From Luteimonas salinisoli (GTDB taxonomy: Bacteria; Pseudomonadota; Gammaproteobacteria; Xanthomonadales; Xanthomonadaceae), in assembly GCF_013425525.1 (NCBI RefSeq), contig NZ_JACCKA010000027.1, forward strand, positions 46,558 to 110,557: 64,000 nt of DNA, given 5' to 3'. Position 1 is the first letter of the stretch, and every line of letters begins with the position of its first letter. Both the position numbers and the translations under genes were made by a program. The notes beneath the pieces are model-generated. The model did not search any database. It was not told the origin of the DNA and saw only the letters and a list, made by a program, of their open reading frames with translations. Positions 19,803-28,780 of the stretch are shown piece after piece.

Positions 19803-21341
19803 TCAAAGGGTGCTTGCTGCAAGGCGCCTGCGTCTGCGCCATAGTTTCGCCGCGTAGAGCATGGCGATCGCGGCGCCGACCAGAAGTGCCGGCGCCCAGT
19901 ATCTGCCGACCAGGCGCCCGAGCGCGTCGCCCGGAAGCCTGATGTCGATCGGCACCGCCAGACCGGTGAGCGGAGCGACGACGCCTTCCCCTCCTCCCGC
20001 GGACCAGAACCGCATGCCGGTCACTTTCCCGCTGGCGTCGCGCAGCACCTGCAAGCGGCTGAGGCCGTCGGGATAGACGAATGTGTCGGCGGCGATGGCG
20101 GTGAGCGCGAAGCGCCTCTTCCCAGCGCGCTGGACAGTCAGGGTTCCGTCGACAACGCGCAGCGTGTGCGACCCATCCCGGTCGCCGCGATACACGCCCT
20201 CGTATTGCTCGAGCACGGCCAGGTCCACGACGACCGGCTTCACCGGCGGGTACGGATCCCCCAGGGCGGCGGCGGCAAGGCGGCGCGCGACGACATCGGG
20301 CTCATGCGCTGGAAGGGGCGTTTCGTTGTTGTAGAGCACAGCCACTGTGAGATCCGCGCCGGGCACGTACAGCAGGTGCGAGCGAAACCCCATGATGGCG
20401 CCACCATGCTCCAATGCCGGGACGCCCCGCACCGCGGACGTGAAGATACCGTACCCGGCGTCGTGGGCCTTCGCCTGGCCGACCGGCGTGATCATGCGCG
20501 TATAGGTCCCAGGTTCCAGCACCAGTCCCCCATGCAGGGCTCGGCTCCATCGTGCTAGATCGTCGACCGTCGACACCAGCGCACCTGCGGCATGGAGTCG
20601 GGACATGCTGATATGCCGGGAAGGCGCCGGCGGTCCGTACCTCGTGGTGTAGCCCTTCACCAGACGCAAAGTGACGATGGGGTCGGCACCGTAGCCGGTG
20701 TCGTTCATGCCGAGCGGCATGAACAATGCCGAATACAGATAGTGATGCCAGGGCATGCCGCTCGCCGCTTCGATCACGGCGCCGACGAGCACGTAGCCGG
20801 AGTTGCTGTAGCTCCACCCTTCGCCGGGCGCGAAGTCCGGCGGATCGTTCTTGAAGGATCCGACCAGTTGCGCAGTCGTCCCGTGGCGCAGGTACTTTGC
20901 CTGGATCGTCCTGTGAATGCGCAGATACTCCTTTGCGCCGGACGTGTGGTTGAGCAATTGCTCGATCGTGATGCGTGCACCGCCGGGATAGGTCGGCAGG
21001 TACTTCGACAGCGGGTCGTCCAGTGAGACCTTGCCGTCATCGACCAGCGTCAGCAGTCCGGCCGCGGCGAACTGTTTGGTGATCGATGCGATGCGGAACC
21101 GGTCGCCAGGATCGAGCGGCTTGCCGGCTGCAATATCGGCCCTACCGCGCGCGCCCCGATACATCACCTCGTCCCCGCGCATGACCAGCACCGTCACGCC
21201 CGGCGCGTCCGCGCGGTACGTGTTCGCCAGCAGCGTTTCCGCATGGCGCGCGAATTCTGCAGGTGTGGGCGGCGTTGCGGCGGTGGCCGCCTGCACTGCC
21301 AGCAGTCCGGTGAGAGCGAGCACGGCGCCGATACGTGGCAT
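19803..21341 (-). CDS. Exported serine hydrolase, beta-lactamase superfamily (paralogue 3)
   Basis: 512 residues, colinear with paralogue 1. A signal peptide ending in ATAAT is followed by SITK (Ser-x-x-Lys), a YSNSGY box and HGGAIMGF at the third box, then the same C-terminal membrane anchor with a run of Arg. It is the upstream-most copy, so if the three are cotranscribed its promoter lies in the 206-bp gap before the divergent MFS gene. The start at 21341 aligns with those of the other two paralogues; the longer open frame is not conserved among them. Substrate unknown. Confidence 0.87.
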   Translation of the reverse strand: MPRIGAVLALTGLLAVQAATAATPPTPAEFARHAETLLANTYRADAPGVTVLVMRGDEVMYRGARGRADIAAGKPLDPGDRFRIASITKQFAAAGLLTLVDDGKVSLDDPLSKYLPTYPGGARITIEQLLNHTSGAKEYLRIHRTIQAKYLRHGTTAQLVGSFKNDPPDFAPGEGWSYSNSGYVLVGAVIEAASGMPWHHYLYSALFMPLGMNDTGYGADPIVTLRLVKGYTTRYGPPAPSRHISMSRLHAAGALVSTVDDLARWSRALHGGLVLEPGTYTRMITPVGQAKAHDAGYGIFTSAVRGVPALEHGGAIMGFRSHLLYVPGADLTVAVLYNNETPLPAHEPDVVARRLAAAALGDPYPPVKPVVVDLAVLEQYEGVYRGDRDGSHTLRVVDGTLTVQRAGKRRFALTAIAADTFVYPDGLSRLQVLRDASGKVTGMRFWSAGGGEGVVAPLTGLAVPIDIRLPGDALGRLVGRYWAPALLVGAAIAMLYAAKLWRRRRRLAASTL

Positions 21342-21571
21342 GCGGAGATCCTTTCCGTGGGGTGCCGGCCAGGCACCGTGCCAGTAGCGTAGCGGCAAAC
21401 GCCGGGCTCGGCGCGGCCATCCTTCCGCTCTCGTTCGTCCGGTGACCATGTGCGCCTCGGGGCTGGCGTTCCGGTTCTCCCAGGCTCGATCCTACTTGCC
21501 GAGGATTCTGTCGCAGCGCTGCCCCAAAGCCGGACGACGGCGCTACCATGCGCGCACCTTCGGGAGGCATC

Positions 21572-23170
21572 GTGAGTCGAGCAGGCTTTTCATTCCACCA
21601 TCCCATCGCGTTCTGGGTGGGCTGCGCCCTGATCACCGCAGGCGTGCTCTCGCACGGGCCGATGTTCATGATGGGCCAGCACACCCACTGGCAGATGGTC
21701 GGCATGCCGATGACGACCGAGATGTGGATCGGCATGGCGATCATTCCGCTCGGCCTGGCGCTGTCGGCCTACGGCATGCTGCCGCGCACGCCCGCCGGCC
21801 TGCAGCCCGGCATGGGCGCGCCGCTGAACTTCCACGTGGCCGATGGCGTGCCGCTCAACCGCGCGCACTTCACGCTGGCGACGGTGCTGGTGGTGACGCT
21901 CGCCATCGACGTCATGAAGCCGGCCACGCTCGGCTTCGTGATGCCCGGCATGCGCGCCGAGTACCGCCTGGAGACCTCGGGCGCCAGCGTGTTGACGCTG
22001 TTCGCGCTGACGGGCACGACGGTCGGTTCGGTGGTGTGGGGGCGCGTGGCCGACCGCTTCGGTCGCCGCTCGGCCATCCTGCTGTCGGCGCTGATGTTCA
22101 TCGGCACCGCCATCTGCGGCGCGATGCCGTCGTTCGGCTGGAACCTCGCCATGTGCTTCCTGATGGGCGCATCGGCAGGCGGGCTGCTGCCGATCGCCTT
22201 CACCCTGATGGCCGAAACCGTGCCGGCGCTGCATCGCGGTTGGCTGCTGGTCGCACTGGGCGGCCTGGGGACGTCCGGTGGCTACCTGCTCGCCGCGGGC
22301 GCGGCGGCGGTGCTGGAGCCGATGTTCAGCTGGCGGGTGCTGTGGCTGCTGGGCCTGCCGACCGGCGCGATGATCATCGTACTCAACCGTTTCATTCCCG
22401 AGTCGCCGCGCTTCCTGTCGAGCATGGGCCTGCATGCGCAGGCCCGGGCGCTGCTGGCGCGCTTCTCCGGGCCGGGCGGGCGCATCGAGCGCGACGACGC
22501 CCTGCATCCCGCGCCGCCGGTGATCGATGAAGGCCACCCGGTCGCGGGGACCCGCGATCTCCTGCGCGGCCGGCACGCACCGATCTCGCGGAGCCTGCTG
22601 GTGGCGGGCACCGCGTGGGGACTGGTGAACTTCGGCTTCGTCCTGTGGCTGCCGACCAACCTCACCGAGCTGGGCGTCGATGCGGCCGCGGCCAGCGCCC
22701 TGCTCGCGCGGTCGGCGATCTACGCGCTGCCCGGCATCGCGCTCGTCATCTGGCTTTACTACCGCTGGAGCAGCTTCAAATCGCTGGTGCTGTTCCTGTG
22801 GCTGACAGCGGCCGCGCTGCTGGTATTCGCCGCGCTCGATGTCCTGGGCATCCGCTCGGCGTCCCTGACCACCACAGCCATCGCCAGCTTGCTGATCAGC
22901 GTGAGCGGCGTGATCGCCATGCTCATTCCCTATGCGGCAGAGATCTATCCATTGCGCCTGCGCGGCACGGGGTCGGGGGTGATCGCCGCGAGCTCGAAGT
23001 TCGGGGGCATCCTCGGCGCGGGCCTGGGCGTCATCGGGTTCTTCGACCACTTCGCGCTCTCCGCGGCGCTGCTCGCCATCCCCATGGCGGCATCTGCGGT
23101 CATGCTGGGGCGCAGCGGCGTGGAGACACGGGGGCAAGGGCTCGAGGAGATTCAGGTGCGCTTTTCCTGA
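21572..23170 (+). CDS. MFS transporter (sugar/aromatic-acid:H+ symporter type)
   Basis: About 532 residues. Two extra hydrophobic segments precede a standard 12-helix MFS core. The loop 2-3 signature GRVADRFGRRSA, RFIPESPRFL after helix 6 and EIYPLRLRGTGSG near helix 10-11 place it with sugar-porter/AAHS-like carriers. The GTG at 21572 is chosen because GGGAGG lies 4-5 bases before it; an ATG 24 bases upstream has no such signal. The His/Met-rich N-terminal segment (HGPMFMMGQHTHWQM) is unusual and could be mistaken for a metal-binding region. Substrate not deducible. Confidence 0.85.
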   Translation: MSRAGFSFHHPIAFWVGCALITAGVLSHGPMFMMGQHTHWQMVGMPMTTEMWIGMAIIPLGLALSAYGMLPRTPAGLQPGMGAPLNFHVADGVPLNRAHFTLATVLVVTLAIDVMKPATLGFVMPGMRAEYRLETSGASVLTLFALTGTTVGSVVWGRVADRFGRRSAILLSALMFIGTAICGAMPSFGWNLAMCFLMGASAGGLLPIAFTLMAETVPALHRGWLLVALGGLGTSGGYLLAAGAAAVLEPMFSWRVLWLLGLPTGAMIIVLNRFIPESPRFLSSMGLHAQARALLARFSGPGGRIERDDALHPAPPVIDEGHPVAGTRDLLRGRHAPISRSLLVAGTAWGLVNFGFVLWLPTNLTELGVDAAAASALLARSAIYALPGIALVIWLYYRWSSFKSLVLFLWLTAAALLVFAALDVLGIRSASLTTTAIASLLISVSGVIAMLIPYAAEIYPLRLRGTGSGVIAASSKFGGILGAGLGVIGFFDHFALSAALLAIPMAASAVMLGRSGVETRGQGLEEIQVRFS

Positions 23171-23276
23171 GCCTGCACGCGAAACGGTGCCCACGAAACG
23201 TTGCACGAATCGGTTCAGTCGCAGGTGATCTCAGCCTTCGGCCGGAGGCGGCCACCGGCGCTCAGCATGGCGGCAC

Positions 23277-23753
23277 CTACCCCCACAGAGTCGGTTTCGC
23301 CACCATCAGGTAGAACACCCCCAGCATGGCAACGAAGGCCGGGTAGCCCAGTGCTTCCCAGCAGCGCGCGTAGCGCCAGTAGCTGGCGGGTAGCTCGCCG
23401 GAACTTTCCCGCGCCGCGGAGGCCATGGCGGCCATGCGCAGCTGCAGCCACACCACGGGCAGCCACAGCGCCCCGGTGACCACGAACAGTCCGATCGAGA
23501 GCGCCAGCCACGGCGTGGTGAGCGGCCAGCCCGCCAGGTGCATCATGTACAGGCCGCTGGCGGGCTGCAGCAGGACGGCCGGGGCGGTGAACCACCAGTC
23601 GGCGCGGACCACGAGCCGCGACACCACCGCCTGCGCCTCCAGGCTGCCGCTCCGGTTGGCGAAGAACATGTAGAACGCCGTACCGAAGCCGGTGCCGACC
23701 AGGACGACGCTCGACAGCACGTGGATCCACTTCACCACCAGGTAGGTCGTCAT
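23277..23753 (-). CDS. DUF2269-type integral membrane protein
   Basis: 158 residues with four hydrophobic segments. The opening YLVVKWIHVLSSVVLVGTGFGTAFYM contains the His in helix 1 that is conserved in DUF2269, a small four-helix family related to haem-copper and cytochrome-b-like membrane proteins. Its function is unknown. It overlaps the DoxX-like gene stop by 4 bp (ATGA) and is the last gene of a three-gene chain in which each start overlaps the previous stop, so translation is coupled. Confidence 0.8.
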   Translation of the reverse strand: MTTYLVVKWIHVLSSVVLVGTGFGTAFYMFFANRSGSLEAQAVVSRLVVRADWWFTAPAVLLQPASGLYMMHLAGWPLTTPWLALSIGLFVVTGALWLPVVWLQLRMAAMASAARESSGELPASYWRYARCWEALGYPAFVAMLGVFYLMVAKPTLWG

Positions 23754-24115
23754 TTCGCGCCCCTGATCAGGATCCAGAGCGCCGCGGCAATGGGGACATT
23801 CTTCGTCAGCGGCCCCAGGGGATGCAGCCACAGCGAGGGATCGAGCACGCTGGCCACCGCAGTCATCGCCAGCATGAGTGCCAGCGCGGTCAGATAGACA
23901 CGTCGCGACGGCCACAGCGCCAGCGCGAACCCGACCAGGAAGTCGGCGCCCGCACCCGCGGCGATCAGGACCGCGGCGAGGCGATGGTCGGTAATCCCTG
24001 CCTTCGCCAGGAGCTCCATGCTCTGACCGTCGAACTCCCAAAGGCTGGCAACCGCGGTCGCGAGCCACACGAACACCACGCCCATGCGCAGCAGCCTTTC
24101 GTCGTGCGGGCTCAT
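23750..24115 (-). CDS. DoxX-like small membrane protein
   Basis: 121 residues with four predicted membrane helices. The pattern EFDGQSMELLAKAGI, then a glycine-alanine helix (VLIAAGAGADFLVGFAL), LWPSRRVYLTALALM and DPSLWLHPLGPLTKN, fits the DoxX-like superfamily, whose members appear in redox and stress operons. It is coupled by ATGA overlaps to the saccharopine-dehydrogenase-like gene upstream and the DUF2269 gene downstream. Its precise role is unknown. Confidence 0.78.
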   Translation of the reverse strand: MSPHDERLLRMGVVFVWLATAVASLWEFDGQSMELLAKAGITDHRLAAVLIAAGAGADFLVGFALALWPSRRVYLTALALMLAMTAVASVLDPSLWLHPLGPLTKNVPIAAALWILIRGAK

Positions 24116-25269
24116 CGCAGGGCCCCGCTCATGGCTGCGGTGGATTGCTCCCGTGAGGCGCCGGGGGCTTCGTCGACGATGTCGGTCACCATCCCCCACC
24201 TGGAGAACTCGGGCTCGAACTCGGCCAGCGACAGCAGGCCCGCGGCCGTGACGGCGCCTGCGGCCATCGCGTCGCCGGCGGCGAGCTTGCGCGCCAGCAG
24301 GATCGCGGCCATGCAGGGGATTTCGGGGCCATCGTCGTTGTCGGCCGTGATGTGCCAAGCGCGGCGTGCGGGGCGTCCGGCAGGGTCCAGCCCTTCGATG
24401 CGCACGACCATGCCGCCCAGCGGCGTGCCCAGCGCGTCGAACACGCCGCTGATACGGTCCAGGAGCCCGGCCAGGCGTTCCGGCTGCTTCAGCAGGCCCC
24501 TGCCGCGCAGCGCCGCCAGCACGGCGAAGGCGCGCTGCGTGGCGGCCACCTCGAGCGCGGCGCGGAACATCACCCGGTCGCGCACGCCATAGCGCGCCGG
24601 GAACAGTTCGAGGTCGGGGATATCGCAGAGCGCGCCGATGCGGGGGCGCAGACGCTTGAACTCGACGCGCTCGGGCGCGGCCCAGCCCGGCGCCTGCGTC
24701 CACTGTCCGTCTCGCCAGACCCGCACCGGCTTGCCGCAGTAACTCAGCACCGCCGCCAGCGTCGCCTTGCCGCGCGGTGCGGTCTGCGCCGGCGCGATGC
24801 AGATGTCGATCGCATGCAGCGCCCGCCAGCCGGTGGCCAGTTGGTCGACAACGGCCGAGGACAGCGCCGGCACCGTGCTCGCGCCGCTGATGGCGGTTTT
24901 TCCAGCCTGCTGGAATGCGTGCTGCAGCGCCGGTGGAAAATCGCAGACGAAGCGGCGGCCGTCGGCCAGGTCGATGTAGTGCGCCCCGGCGCTTGCAGCC
25001 GCAAGTGCCACCGCATACGACTGCTCCTGAAACGGGCCGGCAGTGTGGATCACCAGGTCGACGTGCAGTGCGGCCAGGGCCTGGCTGAAGCCGGGGGCAT
25101 TGCAGTCGATCGGGACGGCGCTGACCCGCCCGTCCAGGGTGTCTGCGAATCGGCGGGCCTGAACGGCATTGCGTCCGGCTACCAGCAGCTCGATGTTCGC
25201 ATCGCCCGCGAGCGCCCGGCAGATGCGGGCGCCGAAGTTTCCGTAGCCGCCCAGTACAAGCGTCTTCAT
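24112..25269 (-). CDS. Saccharopine dehydrogenase-like NAD(P)-binding protein
   Basis: 385 residues. It begins MKTLVLGGYGNFG, a GxGxxG Rossmann loop at 8-13, followed by LLVAGRNAVQARRFADTL. GASTVPALSSAVVDQL and the FKRLRPRIG region match the saccharopine dehydrogenase/Lys9-like oxidoreductase fold. Bacterial stand-alone members of this group, here attached to two small membrane proteins, act on unknown substrates and are not true lysine-pathway enzymes. First gene of a three-gene ATGA-coupled operon; the 164 bp before it should hold the promoter. Confidence 0.85.
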   Translation of the reverse strand: MKTLVLGGYGNFGARICRALAGDANIELLVAGRNAVQARRFADTLDGRVSAVPIDCNAPGFSQALAALHVDLVIHTAGPFQEQSYAVALAAASAGAHYIDLADGRRFVCDFPPALQHAFQQAGKTAISGASTVPALSSAVVDQLATGWRALHAIDICIAPAQTAPRGKATLAAVLSYCGKPVRVWRDGQWTQAPGWAAPERVEFKRLRPRIGALCDIPDLELFPARYGVRDRVMFRAALEVAATQRAFAVLAALRGRGLLKQPERLAGLLDRISGVFDALGTPLGGMVVRIEGLDPAGRPARRAWHITADNDDGPEIPCMAAILLARKLAAGDAMAAGAVTAAGLLSLAEFEPEFSRWGMVTDIVDEAPGASREQSTAAMSGALR

Positions 25270-25433
25270 CCGTTCCCGGTACCCCTTGGCCGCGGCAAGC
25301 AGTATCGCCGAACAGGCTCGTTTGGCGCACCGTCGAATCGCCGCGGGGCTGACGGTCTTTGCTGGCCGAAGTCATGGGTGAACGCAACGCCAGAGATTAC
25401 CGGCGCCCTTGCGTAGAGGTTGAGCGGGCCGCG

Positions 25434-26024
25434 CTAGAGGCGGATGAAGTCGAGCAGTGGGGCCAGGTCGTGCCCATCGGCCGCGCGCACCGCCGCGAGA
25501 TAGCGCGCGCGGGCGTCGGCCGCTGGCAATGACCCGCCCCAGGTCGGCGCGGGCGCGCCCCGGGCGCGCAAAAAGAGATCAGCCATCGCGCGCGACGTGC
25601 GGCCGTTGCCGTTGGGGAAGGGATGGATGAGGGTCAGGCGGTGATGCAGCCGCGCGGCCTGCTCGTCGAGCGGATAGCTGCCGTATTCCTGCCAGCCCGC
25701 GACCTCGTCGAAGAGCTGCCGCACCGCCACCGCGATGCGCGCAGGGTCGATCCCGATGTTCCGCTCGGTCGTCCGGTACTTGCCGGCCCAGGCCCACACC
25801 TGGCCGAACAGCCGGGCATGCAGCGCGCGCAGGAACGCCTCCGACGCAACCTCGGCGCCCGACCGGATCTGCGCCTCGGCCCACTGCATGCCGGCGATGA
25901 TGTTGGTGGCCTCCGCGCTGTTGAGGTCGGCCCGCGTCGCGACGAAAGCCAGCTTCAGGCCCTGGGTTTCGTCGGGGTCGAGCGGTGTCTGCCCGTCCTC
26001 CTCCGGATCCATCCAGGAGCGCAT
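25434..26024 (-). CDS. Fic-domain protein, 'mobile mystery protein B'
   Basis: About 196 residues. The Fic motif HPFPNGNGR lies at 134-142 with the catalytic His and both glycines intact, so AMP transfer (or other NMP transfer) is chemically possible. The DPDETQGL opening and EWAKVWAWAGKYR-like region (QVWAWAGKYRTTERNIG) are typical of the protein named mobile mystery protein B. The start is uncertain: an upstream TTG overlaps the partner's stop (TTGA), and a later ATG four codons on is possible. It is paired with an HTH protein, so a toxin-antitoxin or phase-variable regulatory role is inferred. Confidence 0.85.
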   Translation of the reverse strand: MRSWMDPEEDGQTPLDPDETQGLKLAFVATRADLNSAEATNIIAGMQWAEAQIRSGAEVASEAFLRALHARLFGQVWAWAGKYRTTERNIGIDPARIAVAVRQLFDEVAGWQEYGSYPLDEQAARLHHRLTLIHPFPNGNGRTSRAMADLFLRARGAPAPTWGGSLPAADARARYLAAVRAADGHDLAPLLDFIRL

Positions 26025-26041
26025 CGCATCGGGCGGCGTGC

Positions 26042-26518
26042 TCAAGTCGGATCCCAGAGACGCTCGTCGGGGAACTGCTGCTCGATCTCGCGCACGAGCT
26101 GGCTCGGCAGATCGTCGAGCGACACCGCCTGGTTCTCCATCGCCATCGTGTCCAGCGCCCGGCTCTTGAGCCACGCGGCCGCCAGCTGCATCCGCCGGTC
26201 GGTGACGGTTTGCTCCAGCGGGCGGCGCGGCAGGAGCGCGACGACGAGTTCGCAATCGAGCGCCTCGGCGGCGCGCGCCAGCGACTCGATCGTGAGCTTG
26301 CCCTCTGCCTCGCCGCGCTCGAGCTGGACTACCCGCTTCTCGCCCACGCCCATCCGGCGCCCGAGTTCATGGCGCGGAATGCCCAGCGCCTCGCGGATCG
26401 TGCGGATCCAGCCTCCGCGCGGCGCGGCGCGGGTGGGCGGAGGCAGGGCTCTCAGGGCAGCAAAGCGCTCGTCCAGCCGCTTTCGCGCCAGTTGTCGCAT
26501 GGAACGGGTCGTGGCCAT
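26042..26518 (-). CDS. HTH-domain protein, 'mobile mystery protein A'
   Basis: 158 residues. An N-terminal helix (RQLARKRLDERFAALR) is followed by a Cro/C1-type HTH (IREALGIPRHELGRRMGVGEKRVVQLERGE, about residues 40-72). LARAAEALDCELVVALLP follows, the diagnostic region of mobile mystery protein A, then LEQTVTDRR. It is always found next to the Fic protein B and probably represses the pair or neutralises B. Upstream lies an AT-rich segment with an inverted repeat that could be its operator. Confidence 0.87.
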   Translation of the reverse strand: MATTRSMRQLARKRLDERFAALRALPPPTRAAPRGGWIRTIREALGIPRHELGRRMGVGEKRVVQLERGEAEGKLTIESLARAAEALDCELVVALLPRRPLEQTVTDRRMQLAAAWLKSRALDTMAMENQAVSLDDLPSQLVREIEQQFPDERLWDPT

Positions 26519-26660
26519 GGTGCCTCCGCTACACGGATGTATACGTTCATAAGCTTCCAGGGGAACAAAGATATTCCTGACTGGATGGGCTTAAAGAATA
26601 ATAATATAGCACATATCGCCGCATTTATGGCATAAAATTATAGCGCGTCCCCGCGCAGGG
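26519..26660. promoter_or_regulatory. AT-rich promoter/operator of the mobile mystery A/B pair
   Basis: This is the most AT-rich stretch in the window, in sharp contrast to its surroundings. It contains a near-palindrome TTTATG-G-CATAAA at 26624-26636 and a GTATAC palindrome near 26537, plus several TATAAT-like hexamers on the minus strand. Such sequence is expected of a horizontally acquired promoter controlled by the adjacent HTH protein; binding is inferred. Confidence 0.5.
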
Positions 26661-26768
26661 GTGTGCGGCCCCGAGGCAGGAGGTCCACCCGGGCCGGGAC
26701 ACCCAAGCGACCTGCCGGACGATCCCGCTGCGGTCCGAATGACGGCGATAACAACACGCAGCGACAGT

Positions 26769-27506
26769 TCACGAAGCCCGCAGCCGGAATGCCTGCCGCA
26801 CCCCCTCGCGATAGGCCGGGCCGCTGCCCAGGCGCGCGCCCGACGCCAGCCGAAACACGTATTGCCCCGACCCCAGCGTCTCGATCTCCGTCACCGCCGC
26901 GATGCGCACGATCCGCGAGCGGTGGATGCGCACGAAGTGACGTGGGTCGAGCTGCGACTCCATCGCGGCCATGGTTTCTCTCAGGATCAGACGTTCCGCG
27001 CCGACGTGCAGCTCGACGTAGTTCAACTGCGCGACGATGCAGTCGATCGATTGCACCGGCACCATGCGCAAGCGATGGGCCACAGGGACGGGCAGGCGCT
27101 CGGGGAAGTGGTCGGCCGCGCCGGAGGCGACGCGCTGCCGTGCGACGCGGGCGCGATCCAGCGCGACCCGTAGCCGCTCGCGCGAGTAGGGCTTGAGCAG
27201 GTAGTCGACCGCACCGTGTTCGAACGCGTCCACGGCGTGCTCGCCGAACGCGGTGACGAACACCACGTGCGGACGCCAGGCCGCGGCGGCGCGATGCAGC
27301 GTTCCGAAGCCGTCCAGGCCGGGCATCTGGATATCGAGGAACACCACGTCCGGCTTCATGCCGGCCAATGCGGCCGACGCTTCGTCGCCGTCGCTGCATT
27401 CGCCCACGATATGCACGCCGTGCTCGGCACCCAGCATGCGCCGCAGCCGGGTACGGGCCATCGGCTCGTCGTCCACGATCAGCACCCGCAACGGCAGGTC
27501 GTTCAT
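26769..27506 (-). CDS. LytTR-family response regulator (AlgR/LytR type)
   Basis: 245 residues. The receiver domain has acidic pair Asp12-Asp13, phospho-acceptor Asp58 (VVFLDIQMPG) and Lys105 (DYLLKPYS). After a linker, residues 140-245 form a LytTR DNA-binding domain with VQSIDCIVAQLNYVELHV and RIHRSRIVRI. It is coupled to the histidine kinase upstream by an ATGA overlap. LytTR systems in proteobacteria control envelope, twitching or nutrient-uptake genes. Its targets here are unknown; the divergent dsbD-like gene is a candidate by position only. Confidence 0.93.
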   Translation of the reverse strand: MNDLPLRVLIVDDEPMARTRLRRMLGAEHGVHIVGECSDGDEASAALAGMKPDVVFLDIQMPGLDGFGTLHRAAAAWRPHVVFVTAFGEHAVDAFEHGAVDYLLKPYSRERLRVALDRARVARQRVASGAADHFPERLPVPVAHRLRMVPVQSIDCIVAQLNYVELHVGAERLILRETMAAMESQLDPRHFVRIHRSRIVRIAAVTEIETLGSGQYVFRLASGARLGSGPAYREGVRQAFRLRAS

Positions 27507-28567
27507 GCCGCCGTGCCCAGTGTCAGCGGCAGCGACACGCGCACCCGCGTGCCCCCTTGCGGCAGGGTCGTCATCTCCAGCGACTGGGCCGCGCCGTACA
27601 GGCATTCCAGGCGGTCGCGGGTGTTGGCCAGGCCCAGCCCGAAGCCGGGCTTGGCCGGCGTGCCGGCGCCGTCGTCGAGCACTTCCAGCAGCAGTCGGTC
27701 GCCCTCGCGCCAGGCCCGCACCTCCACGCGCGTCGGCGACACCCGTTGCGCCACCGCGTGCGCCACCGCGTTCTCCACCAGCGGCTGCAGCATCAGCCGC
27801 GGTACCTGTGCGAACAGCACGTCCTCGCCGATGTCGCGCGTGAAGCGGAGCCGGTCGCCCAGGCGTACCTGCTCGATGCCGATGTAGCAGTCGAGCGCAT
27901 CGAGCTCGTCGTCCAGGGATGTCTGCTGCTGGCGGCTGGATTGAAGGCTGTAGCGCAGCAGCCCGCCCAGCTGCACCAGCATGGTGTCGGCCGCGTCCGC
28001 GTCGTGATGGACCATCTCGGCGATGGAATTGAGCGAGTTGAAGAGAAAGTGCGGGTTGAGCTGTGCCGAGAGCGTGTCCAGCCGCGCCTGCGTCAATCGT
28101 TCCTGCAACACCTGGGCCTGGCGTTCGCGGGTGCGCGAGCGCTGGGCGTAGACCAGGGCGTGACCAATGCCGACGATGACGCAGCAGACCAGGAAGTTCC
28201 TGAGCACGCTGCTGACCATCAGCGTGGCCCCGCGCGGTGGCGTGTCGGAGCCGCCGACCCAGGGTTCCAGCACCAGCACGGCGCCGGTACGGAACGCCGC
28301 CGCGGCCAGCACCGCAAACAGCAGGATCCCCAACGGCGCCAGCCAACGCTCGCGTTCCAGTGGGCTGCGCGCGGTCCACCACAGCAGCCACAGCGTGGCG
28401 ATCACCCAGATCGCGGCGCTCACCAGTTGGACGGGCAGGATCTCCTGCAGGCTCACCGGCTGTCCGCGCGCGGCGCGGAAGGCGAGCAGATGGCTGGTCA
28501 CGATGACGGCGTTCAGCCCCCACCATGCGACCACGCCGAGCACGATGAGCCAGGGGACCTTGCGCAT
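27503..28567 (-). CDS. LytS/YehU-type sensor histidine kinase
   Basis: 354 residues. Four hydrophobic segments fill the first 145 residues, then a His_kinase domain with LNPHFLFNSLNSIAEM containing the phospho-accepting His, and an ATPase half with PLVENAVAHA (N box) and LDDGAGTPAKPGFGLGLANTRDRL (G boxes). No large periplasmic domain is present, so the signal is probably sensed in the membrane. It is paired with the LytTR regulator and divergent from the dsbD-like gene across 213 bp. Confidence 0.93.
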   Translation of the reverse strand: MRKVPWLIVLGVVAWWGLNAVIVTSHLLAFRAARGQPVSLQEILPVQLVSAAIWVIATLWLLWWTARSPLERERWLAPLGILLFAVLAAAAFRTGAVLVLEPWVGGSDTPPRGATLMVSSVLRNFLVCCVIVGIGHALVYAQRSRTRERQAQVLQERLTQARLDTLSAQLNPHFLFNSLNSIAEMVHHDADAADTMLVQLGGLLRYSLQSSRQQQTSLDDELDALDCYIGIEQVRLGDRLRFTRDIGEDVLFAQVPRLMLQPLVENAVAHAVAQRVSPTRVEVRAWREGDRLLLEVLDDGAGTPAKPGFGLGLANTRDRLECLYGAAQSLEMTTLPQGGTRVRVSLPLTLGTAA

Positions 28568-28780
28568 AGCGAGGCAGGCTAGTCCGCGGCTCCGGTCCCC
28601 GCAACCGCCGGCGCCGGCTTCGTCCCCGGGTTCCCCCGATTCGTCCCAGCGCCGATCGATTCGCGGTCCCTGGCGCTAGGTTGCACGCGGACCCGACGGC
28701 CGCGATGCCGACCCGGACCTGGCGCCGCGAAGCACCACGTTGCGTCCATCCAGCAGCGAACCCCCGGACCCCGAGGAGCC

